Counted from the first letter of the stretch, positions 44,479 to 53,399 are shown. The stretch is DNA of 64,000 nucleotides from Peribacillus frigoritolerans (GCF_004358755.1 NZ_SMZY01000001.1:558001-622000), one strand, 5' to 3'. Notes: a model not told the origin generated them from the sequence alone. A program made the numbers and translations.

Positions 44479-45930
44479 ATGATGAGTCATAATACCCTGC
44501 TCAGAACTCAATTAACAGAGAATCTGGAAAGTTTAGCCCCGATTATTTCTGAGAGTACAGATTTGGAGAAAAAAGAATTTTATATTCAAGCGCATCAAAA
44601 AATGTGTGTCATGCTCTATCTGTCTGGAATGACAGACAGCAATAAACAACTTAAAATGATCAATTCCTTTTCATCGATTGATTTTATGACGGATTTTAAT
44701 CACTCTTTTTCCCAGCTCTTCTTTTCAAAAGTAAATCCTTTAAAAAAGCAGGAAATCCACACGATTGAAGATGTCTTTAAACATATTTTTTCCGGGCAGA
44801 CTGTTCTTTTAGTTGATGGAATTTCCACTGCTTTTGTCATAGATACTGAAAAGGAGAAGCTGAGAAGCTTTACAGAACCCACATCAGAACGGATCGTAAG
44901 GGGGCCGAAGCTTGGTTTCATAGAAAGCCTGGATGAAAATCTAGGGCTTATACGTCAGCTGGCAAATGATCAGTCTATTATCGCAAAAAAAATCGAAATT
45001 GAGGAAGATAGCAGTATTAAACGGATTGTTTATCTGTATAACAAAGAAAAAGCCAATGAAGAGCTGATAAATGAAGTGAAAAAACGGCTTGAGAAGGTGC
45101 AAACAACAAATGTGGAAGATTCAGGCATACTCGAGGAGCTGATTGAGGATTCACCTTATTCTCCATTTCCGCAGATTCAGAACACAGAACGTCCAGACAG
45201 AGTTATTGCTGCCCTGAAACAGGGAAGGGTAGTGATATTTTCAGAAGGATCGCCCTTTGCTTTACTTGCACCAACGACAATCGATATGCTATTTCAATCA
45301 CCTGATGATTATTATGAAAGATGGGCTGCAGGATCTTTTCTGCGGCTGCTCAGATATATTTCAGTGGCTATTACTTTGTTTCTTTCCGCTATTTACATAT
45401 CCCTGGTTTCATTTAATCCTGGACTGCTTCCAACTGAGCTTGCAATCACTATCGCGGGAACCCGGGAAAATGTGCCGTTTCCGCCATTTGTTGAAGCAAT
45501 GATTATGGAGATTACTATTGAATTGCTAAGGGAAGCAGGAATTCGTCTTCCTTCTCCTATCGGACAGACAATTGGCCTTGTCGGAGGGGTTATAATTGGT
45601 CAAGCCGCAGTTGAAGCCAACATTGTAAGCTCCCTTATGGTCATCATTGTTTCAATCACAACCATCACATCTTTTACCGTACCTCAATATGGTTTTGCCT
45701 TAGCTTTTAGATTATTGCGCTTTGGAGCTATGGCAGCTGCTGCAGTGCTTGGGATTTATGGAACGACTTTATTTTTTATTTTAATTTGTATACACCTATC
45801 TAGACTGTCAAGCTTTAACACTCCTTATTTCACGCCGGAAACGATTTTTAACCCGAGCATGGCAAGGGATATCTTAGTCAGGCTGCCATTCAGGCGAAAG
45901 AAGGTAATTAGCAGGAGGCCCCGAAAATGA
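44479..45930 (+). CDS. Spore germination receptor subunit A (GerA/GerKA family)
   Basis: Protein of 483 aa with a soluble N-terminal domain (about 1-285) and a C-terminal domain with four or five membrane segments. The family blocks FKHIFSGQTVLLVDGI, YSPFPQIQNTERPDRV, ERWAAGSFLRLLRYISV and LPTELAITIAGTRENVPFPPFVEA are present. A subunits form part of the inner-membrane nutrient receptor of spores, recently viewed as a ligand-gated ion channel. ATG 44479 or 44482 may be used; TGAGGAG precedes both. gerB overlaps by 4 nt. The nutrient specificity cannot be read from sequence. Confidence 0.9.
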   Translation: MMSHNTLLRTQLTENLESLAPIISESTDLEKKEFYIQAHQKMCVMLYLSGMTDSNKQLKMINSFSSIDFMTDFNHSFSQLFFSKVNPLKKQEIHTIEDVFKHIFSGQTVLLVDGISTAFVIDTEKEKLRSFTEPTSERIVRGPKLGFIESLDENLGLIRQLANDQSIIAKKIEIEEDSSIKRIVYLYNKEKANEELINEVKKRLEKVQTTNVEDSGILEELIEDSPYSPFPQIQNTERPDRVIAALKQGRVVIFSEGSPFALLAPTTIDMLFQSPDDYYERWAAGSFLRLLRYISVAITLFLSAIYISLVSFNPGLLPTELAITIAGTRENVPFPPFVEAMIMEITIELLREAGIRLPSPIGQTIGLVGGVIIGQAAVEANIVSSLMVIIVSITTITSFTVPQYGFALAFRLLRFGAMAAAAVLGIYGTTLFFILICIHLSRLSSFNTPYFTPETIFNPSMARDILVRLPFRRKKVISRRPRK

Positions 45931-47018
45931 AGCAAATGGATAATCTCTCGGTCTTTCAAGTAGCGATGCTTGTAAGCAACGCCATGCTTGGAGTCGGACT
46001 GCTCACTTTGCCAAGAACGATTACAGCAGAAATTGATTCGCCGGATGGATGGATCGTGTTAATAATAGATGGAATCCTAGCAATCTTGTTTGCTTTACTT
46101 GTCCTGTATTTCTTTAAAAAACATCAGGTGAAGGATATTTTTCAATATACAAGAGAAGGGTTTGGATTATGGATTTCAAAAGCAATCCAGCTATTTATCA
46201 TCCTGTACTTCATGGGTGTAGCAAGCTTTGAAGCTGTTGCAATGAGTGAAATGGTCCGTTTTTTCCTGCTTTCAACAACACCGGTACAGGTCGTTATTCT
46301 AACCTTGATATGTTTGAGTGCATATTTGGTTTTAGGCATGCTGCAAAGTATAACAAAGGTTTTCAGTGTCTTTCTTCCTCTGGCAATTGTTGAACTGTTT
46401 CTTATCTATTTTTTCAGTATTAAAAGTATTGATATTGAAAATATTAAACCGATTTTGGGAGATGGGTTCTCTCCCATATTCAAAGGGATAAACTCGGTGA
46501 TTCTTTCCTTTATCGGAGTGGAAATTTTTCTTGTCATTTCAGCCTTTTCAAAAAACAGACAAAACTTGAAGAAGGGTTTGATAATCGGTTTTGCCATTCC
46601 ATTAATTTTATATATTACAACGTATGTTCTAGTTGTTTCAGGTTTATCTGAACAAGAAGTGAAAGCTGTGACATGGCCGACTATTTCATTTGTGCAGTCC
46701 TTTGAAGTGAGGGGCATTTTTATTGAGCGGTTCGAATCGTTTCTGCTGACAACCTGGATTCTGCAGTTCTTCACCACTACATCCATGTACTATTATTTAG
46801 CTGCGTACGGAATGACTCATGTGTTTAAAACAACTTTTAAAACGAACGTGCTTATCCTGCTTCCGCTCCTTTTTCTATTAGCCTGCGTACCTAGTAATAC
46901 ACTTGAAATTATTCAAATGAGCACAATAGTCGGAAAAATGTTTCAAATTGTCTTTCTCGTCATTCCAATCGCAACGTTTTTAACGGTCGCTTTGAAAAGG
47001 AAGCTAATAAAACTATGA
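45927..47018 (+). CDS. Spore germination receptor subunit B (GerB family, APC superfamily)
   Basis: Integral membrane protein of 363 aa with about ten transmembrane helices, starting with SVFQVAMLVSNAMLGVGLLTLPR. The glycine-rich first helix is typical of APC transporters, and GerB subunits are thought to bind the germinant. ATG 45927 overlaps the gerA stop as ATGA, and gerC again overlaps its stop, showing a coupled three-gene operon. Confidence 0.9.
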   Translation: MKQMDNLSVFQVAMLVSNAMLGVGLLTLPRTITAEIDSPDGWIVLIIDGILAILFALLVLYFFKKHQVKDIFQYTREGFGLWISKAIQLFIILYFMGVASFEAVAMSEMVRFFLLSTTPVQVVILTLICLSAYLVLGMLQSITKVFSVFLPLAIVELFLIYFFSIKSIDIENIKPILGDGFSPIFKGINSVILSFIGVEIFLVISAFSKNRQNLKKGLIIGFAIPLILYITTYVLVVSGLSEQEVKAVTWPTISFVQSFEVRGIFIERFESFLLTTWILQFFTTTSMYYYLAAYGMTHVFKTTFKTNVLILLPLLFLLACVPSNTLEIIQMSTIVGKMFQIVFLVIPIATFLTVALKRKLIKL

Positions 47019-48127
47019 AAAAAATTCTCCTTATAGTTATTACACTGATGCTCACAGGATGCTGGGACAGCCAAAACATTGAAGATATTTCCCTTGTAGT
47101 GGGGACAGGTGTAGATAAGATTGATCCTGTTGAAGGGGTGCAATTAGTTCAGCAAATCATTTTGCCGAAAAGCGGATCAATTGGCCAGGGTGAGGGAGCT
47201 GGGTATAAAAATATTACAACTCAAGGTGGAACTGTGCATGAAGCGATTCGAAATGTCTCTTTAGAGACGAAGCCAATATCAAGCGAACATCAGCGGATCG
47301 TTTTAATTAATGAAGAAGTTATTAAAGAAACTCCCTTGGATACAGTCATCAATCAATTTATCAGGGATGATAAAACAAGAAGAAGCTTATACATATTTCT
47401 TACGGAAGAACCTGCATCAGAGCTTTTATCAGTAAAAACAGATAAAGAAATCCCATCTAATATTATCTATGAACTCACAGAAAATCGAAAAAAAACAAAT
47501 AAAATTTTGCCGCCGCTTAAGCTTGGTGAAGCTTCTGCCCGCTTGCAGTCTGAAGGAAGCTTTGCCATTCAGATTGTAGGTTTAGAAAACGGCAACTTAA
47601 AATTAAAGGGTGCCGGTGTAATCAACAATGGAAAACTGGTAGGTGAAAATCTAACAGAAGATGAAGTATCAGCTCTCTCCTGGCTTAATGGGTCAGTAGA
47701 AGGAGGCACCGTTGAAGCTGTTCATCATGATAAGCCATTTGGCTTTGAAGTGATTAAATTGAGAAGCAAAAAAATAAAGACGAAGATTAAGAATGGACGT
47801 CTTTTCATCGATGTCTTCATCAGAGTAGAAGGCAGATTAGCGGAGGATTGGTATGAAAAGGAGAATTCTTTCGATAAAGGGTATCAAAAAGGAATTGAAG
47901 AAATCGTGGAAAAGACAATTGAAAGGGAGGTGAATGACTTAATCTATACACTGCAGCACGACTATAAAACAGGCGTGGCCGGGCTATTTCAGTATGTTAA
48001 AAATCAGCATCCTGCCTTTTGGAGAAAATATGGAAAACAGTGGGATGAAAAATTCAGCGAAGCGAAAATTACATATAATGTAAGAATTGATAAAATGGAT
48101 TTTGGAACAAAAGGTTCTTCGCAATGA
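47015..48127 (+). CDS. Spore germination receptor subunit C (GerC family lipoprotein)
   Basis: Lipoprotein of 370 aa. Signal peptide MKKILLIVITLMLTGCWDSQ, with lipid-attachment cysteine at residue 16 and the family CWD motif. The N-terminal domain (EDISLVVGTGVDK) and the C-terminal three-domain fold ending in KIDKMDFGTKG are usual for GerC. It is anchored outside the spore inner membrane and completes the A-B-C receptor. The operon lies between ypiB and ypiF, a place it does not occupy in B. subtilis. Confidence 0.9.
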   Translation: MKKILLIVITLMLTGCWDSQNIEDISLVVGTGVDKIDPVEGVQLVQQIILPKSGSIGQGEGAGYKNITTQGGTVHEAIRNVSLETKPISSEHQRIVLINEEVIKETPLDTVINQFIRDDKTRRSLYIFLTEEPASELLSVKTDKEIPSNIIYELTENRKKTNKILPPLKLGEASARLQSEGSFAIQIVGLENGNLKLKGAGVINNGKLVGENLTEDEVSALSWLNGSVEGGTVEAVHHDKPFGFEVIKLRSKKIKTKIKNGRLFIDVFIRVEGRLAEDWYEKENSFDKGYQKGIEEIVEKTIEREVNDLIYTLQHDYKTGVAGLFQYVKNQHPAFWRKYGKQWDEKFSEAKITYNVRIDKMDFGTKGSSQ

Positions 48128-48166
48128 AACAGAAAAGCCAATATCTCCCTCATTTTCAAAAGCTTA

Positions 48167-48195
48167 TTAACAAACACATATAATACCTTTATAAT
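48167..48195 (+). promoter_or_regulatory. Sigma-A promoter of ypiF
   Basis: TTAACA (48167-48172), exactly 17 nt and a perfect TATAAT (48190-48195), about 32 nt before the ypiF start. Confidence 0.7.
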
Positions 48196-48227
48196 TATTA
48201 CATAATAAGCAGAGGGAGCTGTAAGAC

Positions 48228-48683
48228 ATGAAATGGACATCAGAAGACACAAGCATGTTTCTTCAATCAAAGGAATATGTAGATACTGCCATTATCCCGC
48301 TCGTTCAAATCGGATTTGGAGATAATCTGAAATCTTTGGCGGCAGAGGGAGAGTATACAACGCTGATCACAGAAGATCTGGAACGCCAGCTTAAAGGAAG
48401 AATCTTTATGCTTCCTGCCTGCACGTACATAACCGGACAAATGCATGACAGAGAAAAAATAATTTTACAATGGTATCATGAATTAAAGGACAATTTCAAC
48501 CATATTTTTTTCGTGACGAGTGATGAATTATGGAAAAATGAAGACGGAACGCATAAGGACAGCGTAATCTATCTTCCTCCAATTCCTATGGAACATATGG
48601 ACGAGTCCCTGAAAAGGAAAATGATTGAGGATCAAGTAAGTCAAATTTTGAACATTTTCTTACAATCCTGGAGGGTTTCATAA
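48228..48683 (+). CDS. ypiF: YpiF, DUF2487 family protein
   Basis: Cytoplasmic-looking protein of 151 aa, beginning MKWTSEDTSMFLQSKEYVDTAIIPL. No membrane segment or catalytic motif is seen. AGAGGGAGC precedes ATG 48228. As in B. subtilis it stands directly before the qcr operon, but its own promoter here suggests separate control. Function unknown. Confidence 0.8.
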   Translation: MKWTSEDTSMFLQSKEYVDTAIIPLVQIGFGDNLKSLAAEGEYTTLITEDLERQLKGRIFMLPACTYITGQMHDREKIILQWYHELKDNFNHIFFVTSDELWKNEDGTHKDSVIYLPPIPMEHMDESLKRKMIEDQVSQILNIFLQSWRVS

Positions 48684-48721
48684 AAACCCTTACATTTTTA
48701 AAGTTCCAAAAAAGGATAATA

Positions 48722-48750
48722 TTGACCTTACTGGAAGATTGATATATCAT
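48722..48750 (+). promoter_or_regulatory. Sigma-A promoter of qcrABC
   Basis: TTGACC (48722-48727), exactly 17 nt and TATCAT (48745-48750), about 70 nt upstream of qcrA. Confidence 0.65.
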
Positions 48751-48821
48751 GAGATTGTCCTAGTTTTATATGGTTTTATCGTATGTCCTGACGGACTTCA
48801 GCTTAAGATAGAGGGGGGAAA

Positions 48822-49334
48822 ATGATGAGCGAGAAAAAACATCGTGTTTCAAGACGGCAATTTCTCAACTATACACTGACTGGTGTAGGCGGTTTCATGG
48901 CTGCGGGTATGCTGATGCCAATGGTTCGCTTTGCGCTCGACCCTGTACTTGGAAAGGTCGAAGAGCAAGACCTTGTACAGGTAGTGAGTGTCGATGAAAT
49001 TACGAACGAACCAACGCGTTTTAATTTTAAAATTAAACAAGTTGATGCTTGGCACAAGTCTGAAGAACCTAGATCGGCTTGGGTATTTAAAACGGAAAAA
49101 GGGGATATTGTTGCACTTTCTCCTGTCTGTAAGCATTTAGGATGTACAGTTAACTGGAATAGTGATCCATCTAATCCAAACAAATTTTTCTGTCCATGCC
49201 ATTATGGCTTATATGACAAAGACGGCACGAATGTTCCTGGAACACCGCCGCTTGCTCCGCTTGATGTATACAAGAGTGAAGTGAAGGATGGATTTTTGTA
49301 TCTTGGTTCGGCTAAACCGCGAAAGGAGGCGTAA
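48822..49334 (+). CDS. qcrA: Menaquinol:cytochrome c reductase, Rieske iron-sulfur subunit
   Basis: Protein of 170 aa. A twin-arginine motif (SRRQFLNYT) and one membrane anchor (VGGFMAAGMLMPMVRF) lead to an exported Rieske domain. The 2Fe-2S cluster ligands are in CKHLGCTVNW and CPCHYGLYD, including the disulfide cysteines. It takes electrons from menaquinol and passes them to the c-type heme. ATG 48822 or 48825 follows GAGGGGGG. qcrB begins 4 nt after the stop. Confidence 0.96.
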   Translation: MMSEKKHRVSRRQFLNYTLTGVGGFMAAGMLMPMVRFALDPVLGKVEEQDLVQVVSVDEITNEPTRFNFKIKQVDAWHKSEEPRSAWVFKTEKGDIVALSPVCKHLGCTVNWNSDPSNPNKFFCPCHYGLYDKDGTNVPGTPPLAPLDVYKSEVKDGFLYLGSAKPRKEA

Positions 49335-49337
49335 TCA

Positions 49338-50012
49338 ATGTTAAACAAGATTTATGATTGGGTTGATGAACGTTTAGATATTACGCCGATGTGGCGGGAT
49401 ATAGCTGACCATGAAGTGCCGGAGCACGTAAATCCTGCGCACCATTTTTCAGCATTCGTATACTGCTTTGGCGGTCTGACGTTCTTTGTAACTGTTATTC
49501 AAGTTTTATCAGGCATGTTTTTGACAATGTACTATGTTCCCGATATCAAAAATGCGTGGGAATCTGTTTATTATCTGCAAAATGAAGTCGCTTTCGGACA
49601 AATTGTCCGCGGCATGCATCACTGGGGAGCGAGTCTCGTCATCGTTATGATGTTCCTACATACATTGCGGGTATTTTTCCAGGGTGCCTACAAAAAACCT
49701 CGTGAACTTAACTGGGTAGTTGGCGTTTTAATTTTCTTCGTTATGTTAGGGTTAGGCTTCACAGGTTATTTATTGCCTTGGGATATGAAAGCGCTATTTG
49801 CCACAAAAGTTGGTCTTCAAATAGCTGAAGCAACACCGCTTATCGGCACTCAAGTAAAAACATTGCTTGCAGGCCATCCTGAGATCGTCGGTGCACAGAC
49901 ATTGACGCGTTTCTTTGCCATCCATGTGTTCTTCCTGCCGGCAGCTCTATTTGGATTAATGGGAGCTCACTTCATCATGATTCGCAAGCAGGGTATATCT
50001 GGACCTCTATAA
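49338..50012 (+). CDS. qcrB: Menaquinol:cytochrome c reductase, cytochrome b subunit
   Basis: Cytochrome b6-type protein of 224 aa with four membrane helices. Heme-ligating histidines are in MHHWGASLVIVMMFLHTLRVFFQGAY and RFFAIHVFFLPAALFGLMGAHFIMIRKQG. It holds the two b hemes and the quinol-binding region. GGAGGCG at the qcrA end serves as RBS. The short b6 form is completed by the subunit IV part of QcrC. Confidence 0.96.
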   Translation: MLNKIYDWVDERLDITPMWRDIADHEVPEHVNPAHHFSAFVYCFGGLTFFVTVIQVLSGMFLTMYYVPDIKNAWESVYYLQNEVAFGQIVRGMHHWGASLVIVMMFLHTLRVFFQGAYKKPRELNWVVGVLIFFVMLGLGFTGYLLPWDMKALFATKVGLQIAEATPLIGTQVKTLLAGHPEIVGAQTLTRFFAIHVFFLPAALFGLMGAHFIMIRKQGISGPL

Positions 50013-50085
50013 AATAATCGATAAGATAAAATCCGCAAGTGCATTCTAGTTCATTTGCGTAACTGCCAAAGAAGGAGGGGAAATC

Positions 50086-50853
50086 ATGCATCGCGGAAAA
50101 GGGATGAAATTTGTTGGAGATTCACGTGTTCCAGCTGAAAGAAAACCGAATATTCCAAAAGATTATTCTGAATTCCCAGGTAAAACAGAAGCATTCTGGC
50201 CAAACTTTTTATTAAAAGAATGGCTTGTTGGCGCCGTTTTCCTGATCGGGTATTTATGTTTGACTGTGGCGCACCCATCGCCGCTTGAACGTGTTGCAGA
50301 TCCGACTGACACTGGATACATTCCATTGCCGGACTGGTATTTCTTATTCTTATATCAATTGCTGAAATACACGTATGCCGCAGGTCCTTATACTGTAATC
50401 GGGGCATTCATTATGCCAGGACTTGCATTCGGAGCGCTGCTTCTTGCGCCGTTTATTGACCGCGGCCCTGAACGCAAGCCTTCGAAACGTCCTGTAGCTG
50501 TAGGTATGATGCTGCTTGGTGTTGCAGCAACTATTTTCTTAACTTGGGAATCCGTTGCCACCCATGACTGGGAAGCAGCTGCAGAACAAGGGAAGATTAA
50601 AGCTGAAGCTGAAATTGATAAAGAATCTGAAGGCTACAAAATTTTCACTGAACAAACGTGCGTTTCCTGTCATGGCGATAACTTAGCAGGAGGAGCTGCC
50701 GGTCCATCTTTGGTGGATACAGGTTTAAGTCCTGAAGAAGTTGCAAAAATCGCTAAAGAAGGTCAGGGCGGAATGCCGGCTGGCATCTTTAAAGGCACGG
50801 ATGAAGAATTGAAAGTGCTTTCTGAATTTGTTTCAAGTGTCACAGCAAAATAA
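50086..50853 (+). CDS. qcrC: Menaquinol:cytochrome c reductase, subunit IV-cytochrome c fusion
   Basis: Protein of 255 aa. The first part (about 40-165) resembles cytochrome b6f subunit IV with three helices and the LPDWYFLFLYQLLKYTY quinone-site segment. The C-terminal part (about 180-255) is a c-type cytochrome domain with CVSCHGDN for covalent heme and a later methionine ligand in GGMPAG. This b/c fusion is typical of Bacilli. AGAAGGAGGGG precedes ATG 50086. A terminator closes the operon. Confidence 0.96.
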   Translation: MHRGKGMKFVGDSRVPAERKPNIPKDYSEFPGKTEAFWPNFLLKEWLVGAVFLIGYLCLTVAHPSPLERVADPTDTGYIPLPDWYFLFLYQLLKYTYAAGPYTVIGAFIMPGLAFGALLLAPFIDRGPERKPSKRPVAVGMMLLGVAATIFLTWESVATHDWEAAAEQGKIKAEAEIDKESEGYKIFTEQTCVSCHGDNLAGGAAGPSLVDTGLSPEEVAKIAKEGQGGMPAGIFKGTDEELKVLSEFVSSVTAK

Positions 50854-50856
50854 GTG

Positions 50857-50885
50857 AAAAGCTGACCAAAAGTCAGCTTTTTTTC
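50857..50885 (+). terminator. Terminator after qcrABC
   Basis: AAAAGCTGAC-CAAAA-GTCAGCTTTT followed by T residues. Confidence 0.88.
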
Positions 50886-50934
50886 TACGTTTAAGGATAG
50901 ATTCACATTTGAGAATGAAAGTAGTTGAACAAAG

Positions 50935-51528
50935 ATGAAGTGGTTTCAATACCTTCTTGTTAAACAGCCTTTTTTGTTTATGATGTTCACCGTCAACTTG
51001 TTTGGAACGATCTATGGGTACTACTGGTACCGGTACCAGCTATACGAGACACCGGCAATTTTTCTCCCGTTTGTCCCTGACAGCCCAACAGCAAGCCTAT
51101 TTTTCACGATCGTCATGCTTGGTTTTTTATTTAAGAAAAATCTCCCCCTGATTGAAGCACTTGCCATCATTACTCTTTTTAAGTACGGGATTTGGGCAGT
51201 TGTAATGAACCTGCTGGTGCTTAATGAGACAGGTGTTCTGGATCCGGTCGGCTATATGCTCATACTTTCTCACCTCGGCATGGCTGTACAGGGACTTCTG
51301 TATGCCCCTTATTACAGATTTAAGGCGTGGCATTTAGCTGCTGCTGCTGTATGGACACTGCATAATGAAATCATAGACTATGTGTTTGGCATGATGCCCA
51401 AATACAGTGTTCTGATGAACTATTTGCCTGAAATCGGATATTTCACATTTTGGCTGAGCCTTTTCTCCATTTATCTCGCATACTATTTTGTCGTCAGAAA
51501 GAACTCACTGAAACTAAATCTTCTTTAG
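50935..51528 (+). CDS. ypjA: YpjA, DUF1405 membrane protein
   Basis: Membrane protein of 197 aa with about six hydrophobic segments, starting MKWFQYLLVKQPFLFMMFTVNLFGTIYGYYWY. Characteristic blocks include FVPDSPTASLFFT and HNEIIDYVFG. No RBS is evident before ATG 50935. It sits after qcrC as in B. subtilis. Function unknown. Confidence 0.82.
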   Translation: MKWFQYLLVKQPFLFMMFTVNLFGTIYGYYWYRYQLYETPAIFLPFVPDSPTASLFFTIVMLGFLFKKNLPLIEALAIITLFKYGIWAVVMNLLVLNETGVLDPVGYMLILSHLGMAVQGLLYAPYYRFKAWHLAAAAVWTLHNEIIDYVFGMMPKYSVLMNYLPEIGYFTFWLSLFSIYLAYYFVVRKNSLKLNLL

Positions 51529-51621
51529 CTGCAGACCGCCTTTTAATGTTTGTGTAAAAAGGTGGTCTAACCTTGTCCACTTTTTCATACTTTTTTAGTA
51601 GAAGCTGTAGGAGGGACAAGG

Positions 51622-52431
51622 ATGAAAAAAAGAATGATCGTGATGGCGGTTTTCGTTGTTATGATAGTCGCACTGCCGTATTGGGCTTTAGCTGATCATC
51701 AGGCTGAACACACGGATAAATGGGACGATTTAAATAAACTCACCGATACAGCACTTCAGCTGTCAAAGCAAAATCGTTTTGAAGAATCACATCAGCTTAT
51801 TGATTATTTTCAAAGAGAGTTTGAAAAGTCTGTAAAAGGTGACGGGGGCATTTCAGCAAGAGAGATTCGTACGATATCAGCATCACAGCAAACAGCAGCT
51901 AAAATGCTGCTGGAGAATAGCATCACTCCTGATGAGAAGGTAAGAGCGCTTATTCAGCTGAGACTTGTGGTGGATGCGGCAGCATCAGAACACCAGCCTC
52001 TATGGAGTTCAATGGAAGAGCCGGTCATGTCTGCTTTTTCTCAAGTAAAAGGGGATGTTGAAAACGGAGATCATCAGTCCTTTCAGCAGAACTGGGCTGA
52101 ATTCGTCTCGCTTTATGAAACCGTTTATCCCAGTATGATGATGGATGTCGACTCAGAACAGCTTAAAAGAATGGACGCTCATAGATCCGTAGTAGAAGAT
52201 GCTATTTTTACTCAAATACCAGTAGAATCTCAAGTGAATCAGCTTGCACTGATGGAGGAGGAATTGCAGGATTTGTTTAATCGGGTAAAAGAAGACGAAG
52301 CCGATCCTTCATTATGGTGGGTCATGATATCAACCGGCAGCATCATCTTTATGTCGCTTACTTATACGGGATGGCGGAAGTATAGAGGCGAAAAAGAGAA
52401 AATGAATCGTGAACGTGATATGAACAAATAA
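51622..52431 (+). CDS. ypjB: YpjB, sporulation-associated membrane protein
   Basis: Protein of 269 aa with an N-terminal signal peptide (MKKRMIVMAVFVVMIVALPYWALA) and an acidic, helical extracytoplasmic body. A C-terminal membrane helix (WWVMISTGSIIFMSLTYTGW) is followed by a basic tail. GTAGGAGGG precedes ATG 51622. The family is linked to sporulation; no catalytic motif is seen. Its stop codon overlaps the left arm of what was the terminator hairpin, now split by the inserted element. Confidence 0.82.
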   Translation: MKKRMIVMAVFVVMIVALPYWALADHQAEHTDKWDDLNKLTDTALQLSKQNRFEESHQLIDYFQREFEKSVKGDGGISAREIRTISASQQTAAKMLLENSITPDEKVRALIQLRLVVDAAASEHQPLWSSMEEPVMSAFSQVKGDVENGDHQSFQQNWAEFVSLYETVYPSMMMDVDSEQLKRMDAHRSVVEDAIFTQIPVESQVNQLALMEEELQDLFNRVKEDEADPSLWWVMISTGSIIFMSLTYTGWRKYRGEKEKMNRERDMNK

Positions 52432-52447
52432 AAAGCCTCCAGCAGAG

Positions 52448-52473
52448 TAACGGGTTCGGTTTTCGAGTACAAA
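52448..52473 (+). repeat. Left terminal inverted repeat
   Basis: 26 bp beginning TAACGGGTTC and ending AGTACAAA. It differs from the right end at three positions (11, 17 and 18). Confidence 0.85.
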
Positions 52474-52489
52474 ACTAAAAATTACACAT

Positions 52490-52533
52490 CAAAAGGAGTG
52501 CCAAATCGTATTGATTTTGTAACTCCTTTTTTC
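52490..52533 (+). terminator. Terminator-like hairpin just inside the left end
   Basis: AAAAGGAGT pairs with ACTCCTTTT across about 22 nt, followed by TTC. It would stop ypjB read-through within about 100 nt of its stop codon. The next stretch, to 52803, holds a GGGGC-type motif and a 30-codon frame (52679-52771) with weak support, and otherwise no recognisable feature. Confidence 0.55.
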
Positions 52534-52710
52534 TTGATTTATCGGCGTTTTTGCTATCTTCATAATTTGTAATGCAAAATGCACCCTAAAATGTAGATGA
52601 CAGAACTTCCTGTTCCTCAAATTATGTGATGCGATTTCTTATACACTTTAAGGCACACAAAAAAGAACTGAGGGCAGTATGTATGATAAAATGGAAATAT
52701 CAGTTATTCC

Positions 52711-52737
52711 ATTAAAGGGCAGGATTATTGAACAAGG
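52711..52737 (+). repeat. GGGC motif, copy 1 (before cargo gene 1)
   Basis: ATTAAAGGGCAGGATTATTG followed by AACAAGG. It aligns with copies at 53119 and 53411 around a G-run, C, AT-rich spacer and GAA. It precedes the first cargo gene by about 65 nt. Confidence 0.45.
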
Positions 52738-52803
52738 ATATCGAGTTATTTATCTTAAGATCTTTGATTAAACATTAAATTTATAAGGGGTGAGTTTTTC
52801 CTA

Positions 52804-53103
52804 ATGGAGTTTGAGTTTGTTATATATATAATTTTGATTGTATTTCTTAATATCATCGCTTTTCAATTTGTAAAGCAGTTCAGAAAAGAGAGAATTTTGG
52901 CTGGAATTACAATTATAGTGTTAAGTCCCCTGGTTTTCTTCGCAACATTAACGATTTTAGGTGAAATAGGCAGAGGTGGATTTCAAGCATTAGGAGGAAT
53001 ATTGTTTTCATTTGCTGTATGTTTGAATGGAATTATTATATTGATAATAGGTTTATTTACAAAGAAGAAAATTGGAATTGAAAATAGTAACCCGATTAAG
53101 TGA
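52804..53103 (+). CDS. Cargo gene 1: small three-helix membrane protein, unknown
   Basis: Protein of 99 aa starting at ATG 52804, with GGGGTGAG upstream at somewhat long spacing. Three membrane segments are visible: about residues 7-23 (IYIILIVFLNIIAFQFV), 31-52 and 62-85 (ending IIILIIGLF). A short basic loop (KQFRKER) and a KKK tail are also seen. No family is recognised. The base composition is more AT-rich than neighbouring genes. It lies inside the inverted-repeat element, so it was probably acquired with it. Confidence 0.7.
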   Translation: MEFEFVIYIILIVFLNIIAFQFVKQFRKERILAGITIIVLSPLVFFATLTILGEIGRGGFQALGGILFSFAVCLNGIIILIIGLFTKKKIGIENSNPIK

Positions 53104-53118
53104 AAATTTTTTTTAATG

Positions 53119-53150
53119 TTAAGCTATCAGGGGCTTATCTGGAATAAGAT
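53119..53150 (+). repeat. GGGGC motif, copy 2 (between cargo genes)
   Basis: TTAAGCTATCAGGGGCTTAT, then CTGGAATAAG, 16 nt after the stop of cargo gene 1. It resembles copy 3, which follows cargo gene 2 at a similar distance. Confidence 0.5.
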
Positions 53151-53210
53151 ATGTCTATTTCTAAAAATATTATTCTTCAGAAAATTGTACGGTCCAAAAA
53201 GGAGCTATCA

Positions 53211-53399
53211 ATGGAAAAGTTTAAAATGAAATTAAATATCCCTCAAATGATACTTATGTCCTTTATTGCTGCAACTGTAATTACAATTTCAGATTCTTTT
53301 ATAGAATGGGACAGTAGATTGTATGCTGGAATTTTTGCCGGAACAACAATTATTTTATCTGCGCTTCTATCCAAAATCGTAATTAGGGATGCGGAATAA
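53211..53399 (+). CDS. Cargo gene 2: small two-helix membrane protein, unknown
   Basis: Protein of 62 aa. The start ATG 53211 follows AAAAAGGAGC closely; an upstream in-frame ATG at 53151 has no RBS and its extra residues look non-conserved in character. Two membrane helices: about residues 9-30 (IPQMILMSFIAATVITIS) and 37-57 (LYAGIFAGTTIILSALLSKI). It ends IRDAE. No family recognised. It is the second gene of the element. Confidence 0.65.
   Translation: MEKFKMKLNIPQMILMSFIAATVITISDSFIEWDSRLYAGIFAGTTIILSALLSKIVIRDAE

Noticed and set aside
52679-52771. A 30-codon frame in the left part of the inserted element
   Set aside because: It has a weak RBS and overlaps the first GGGC motif; it looks like leader sequence, not a gene.
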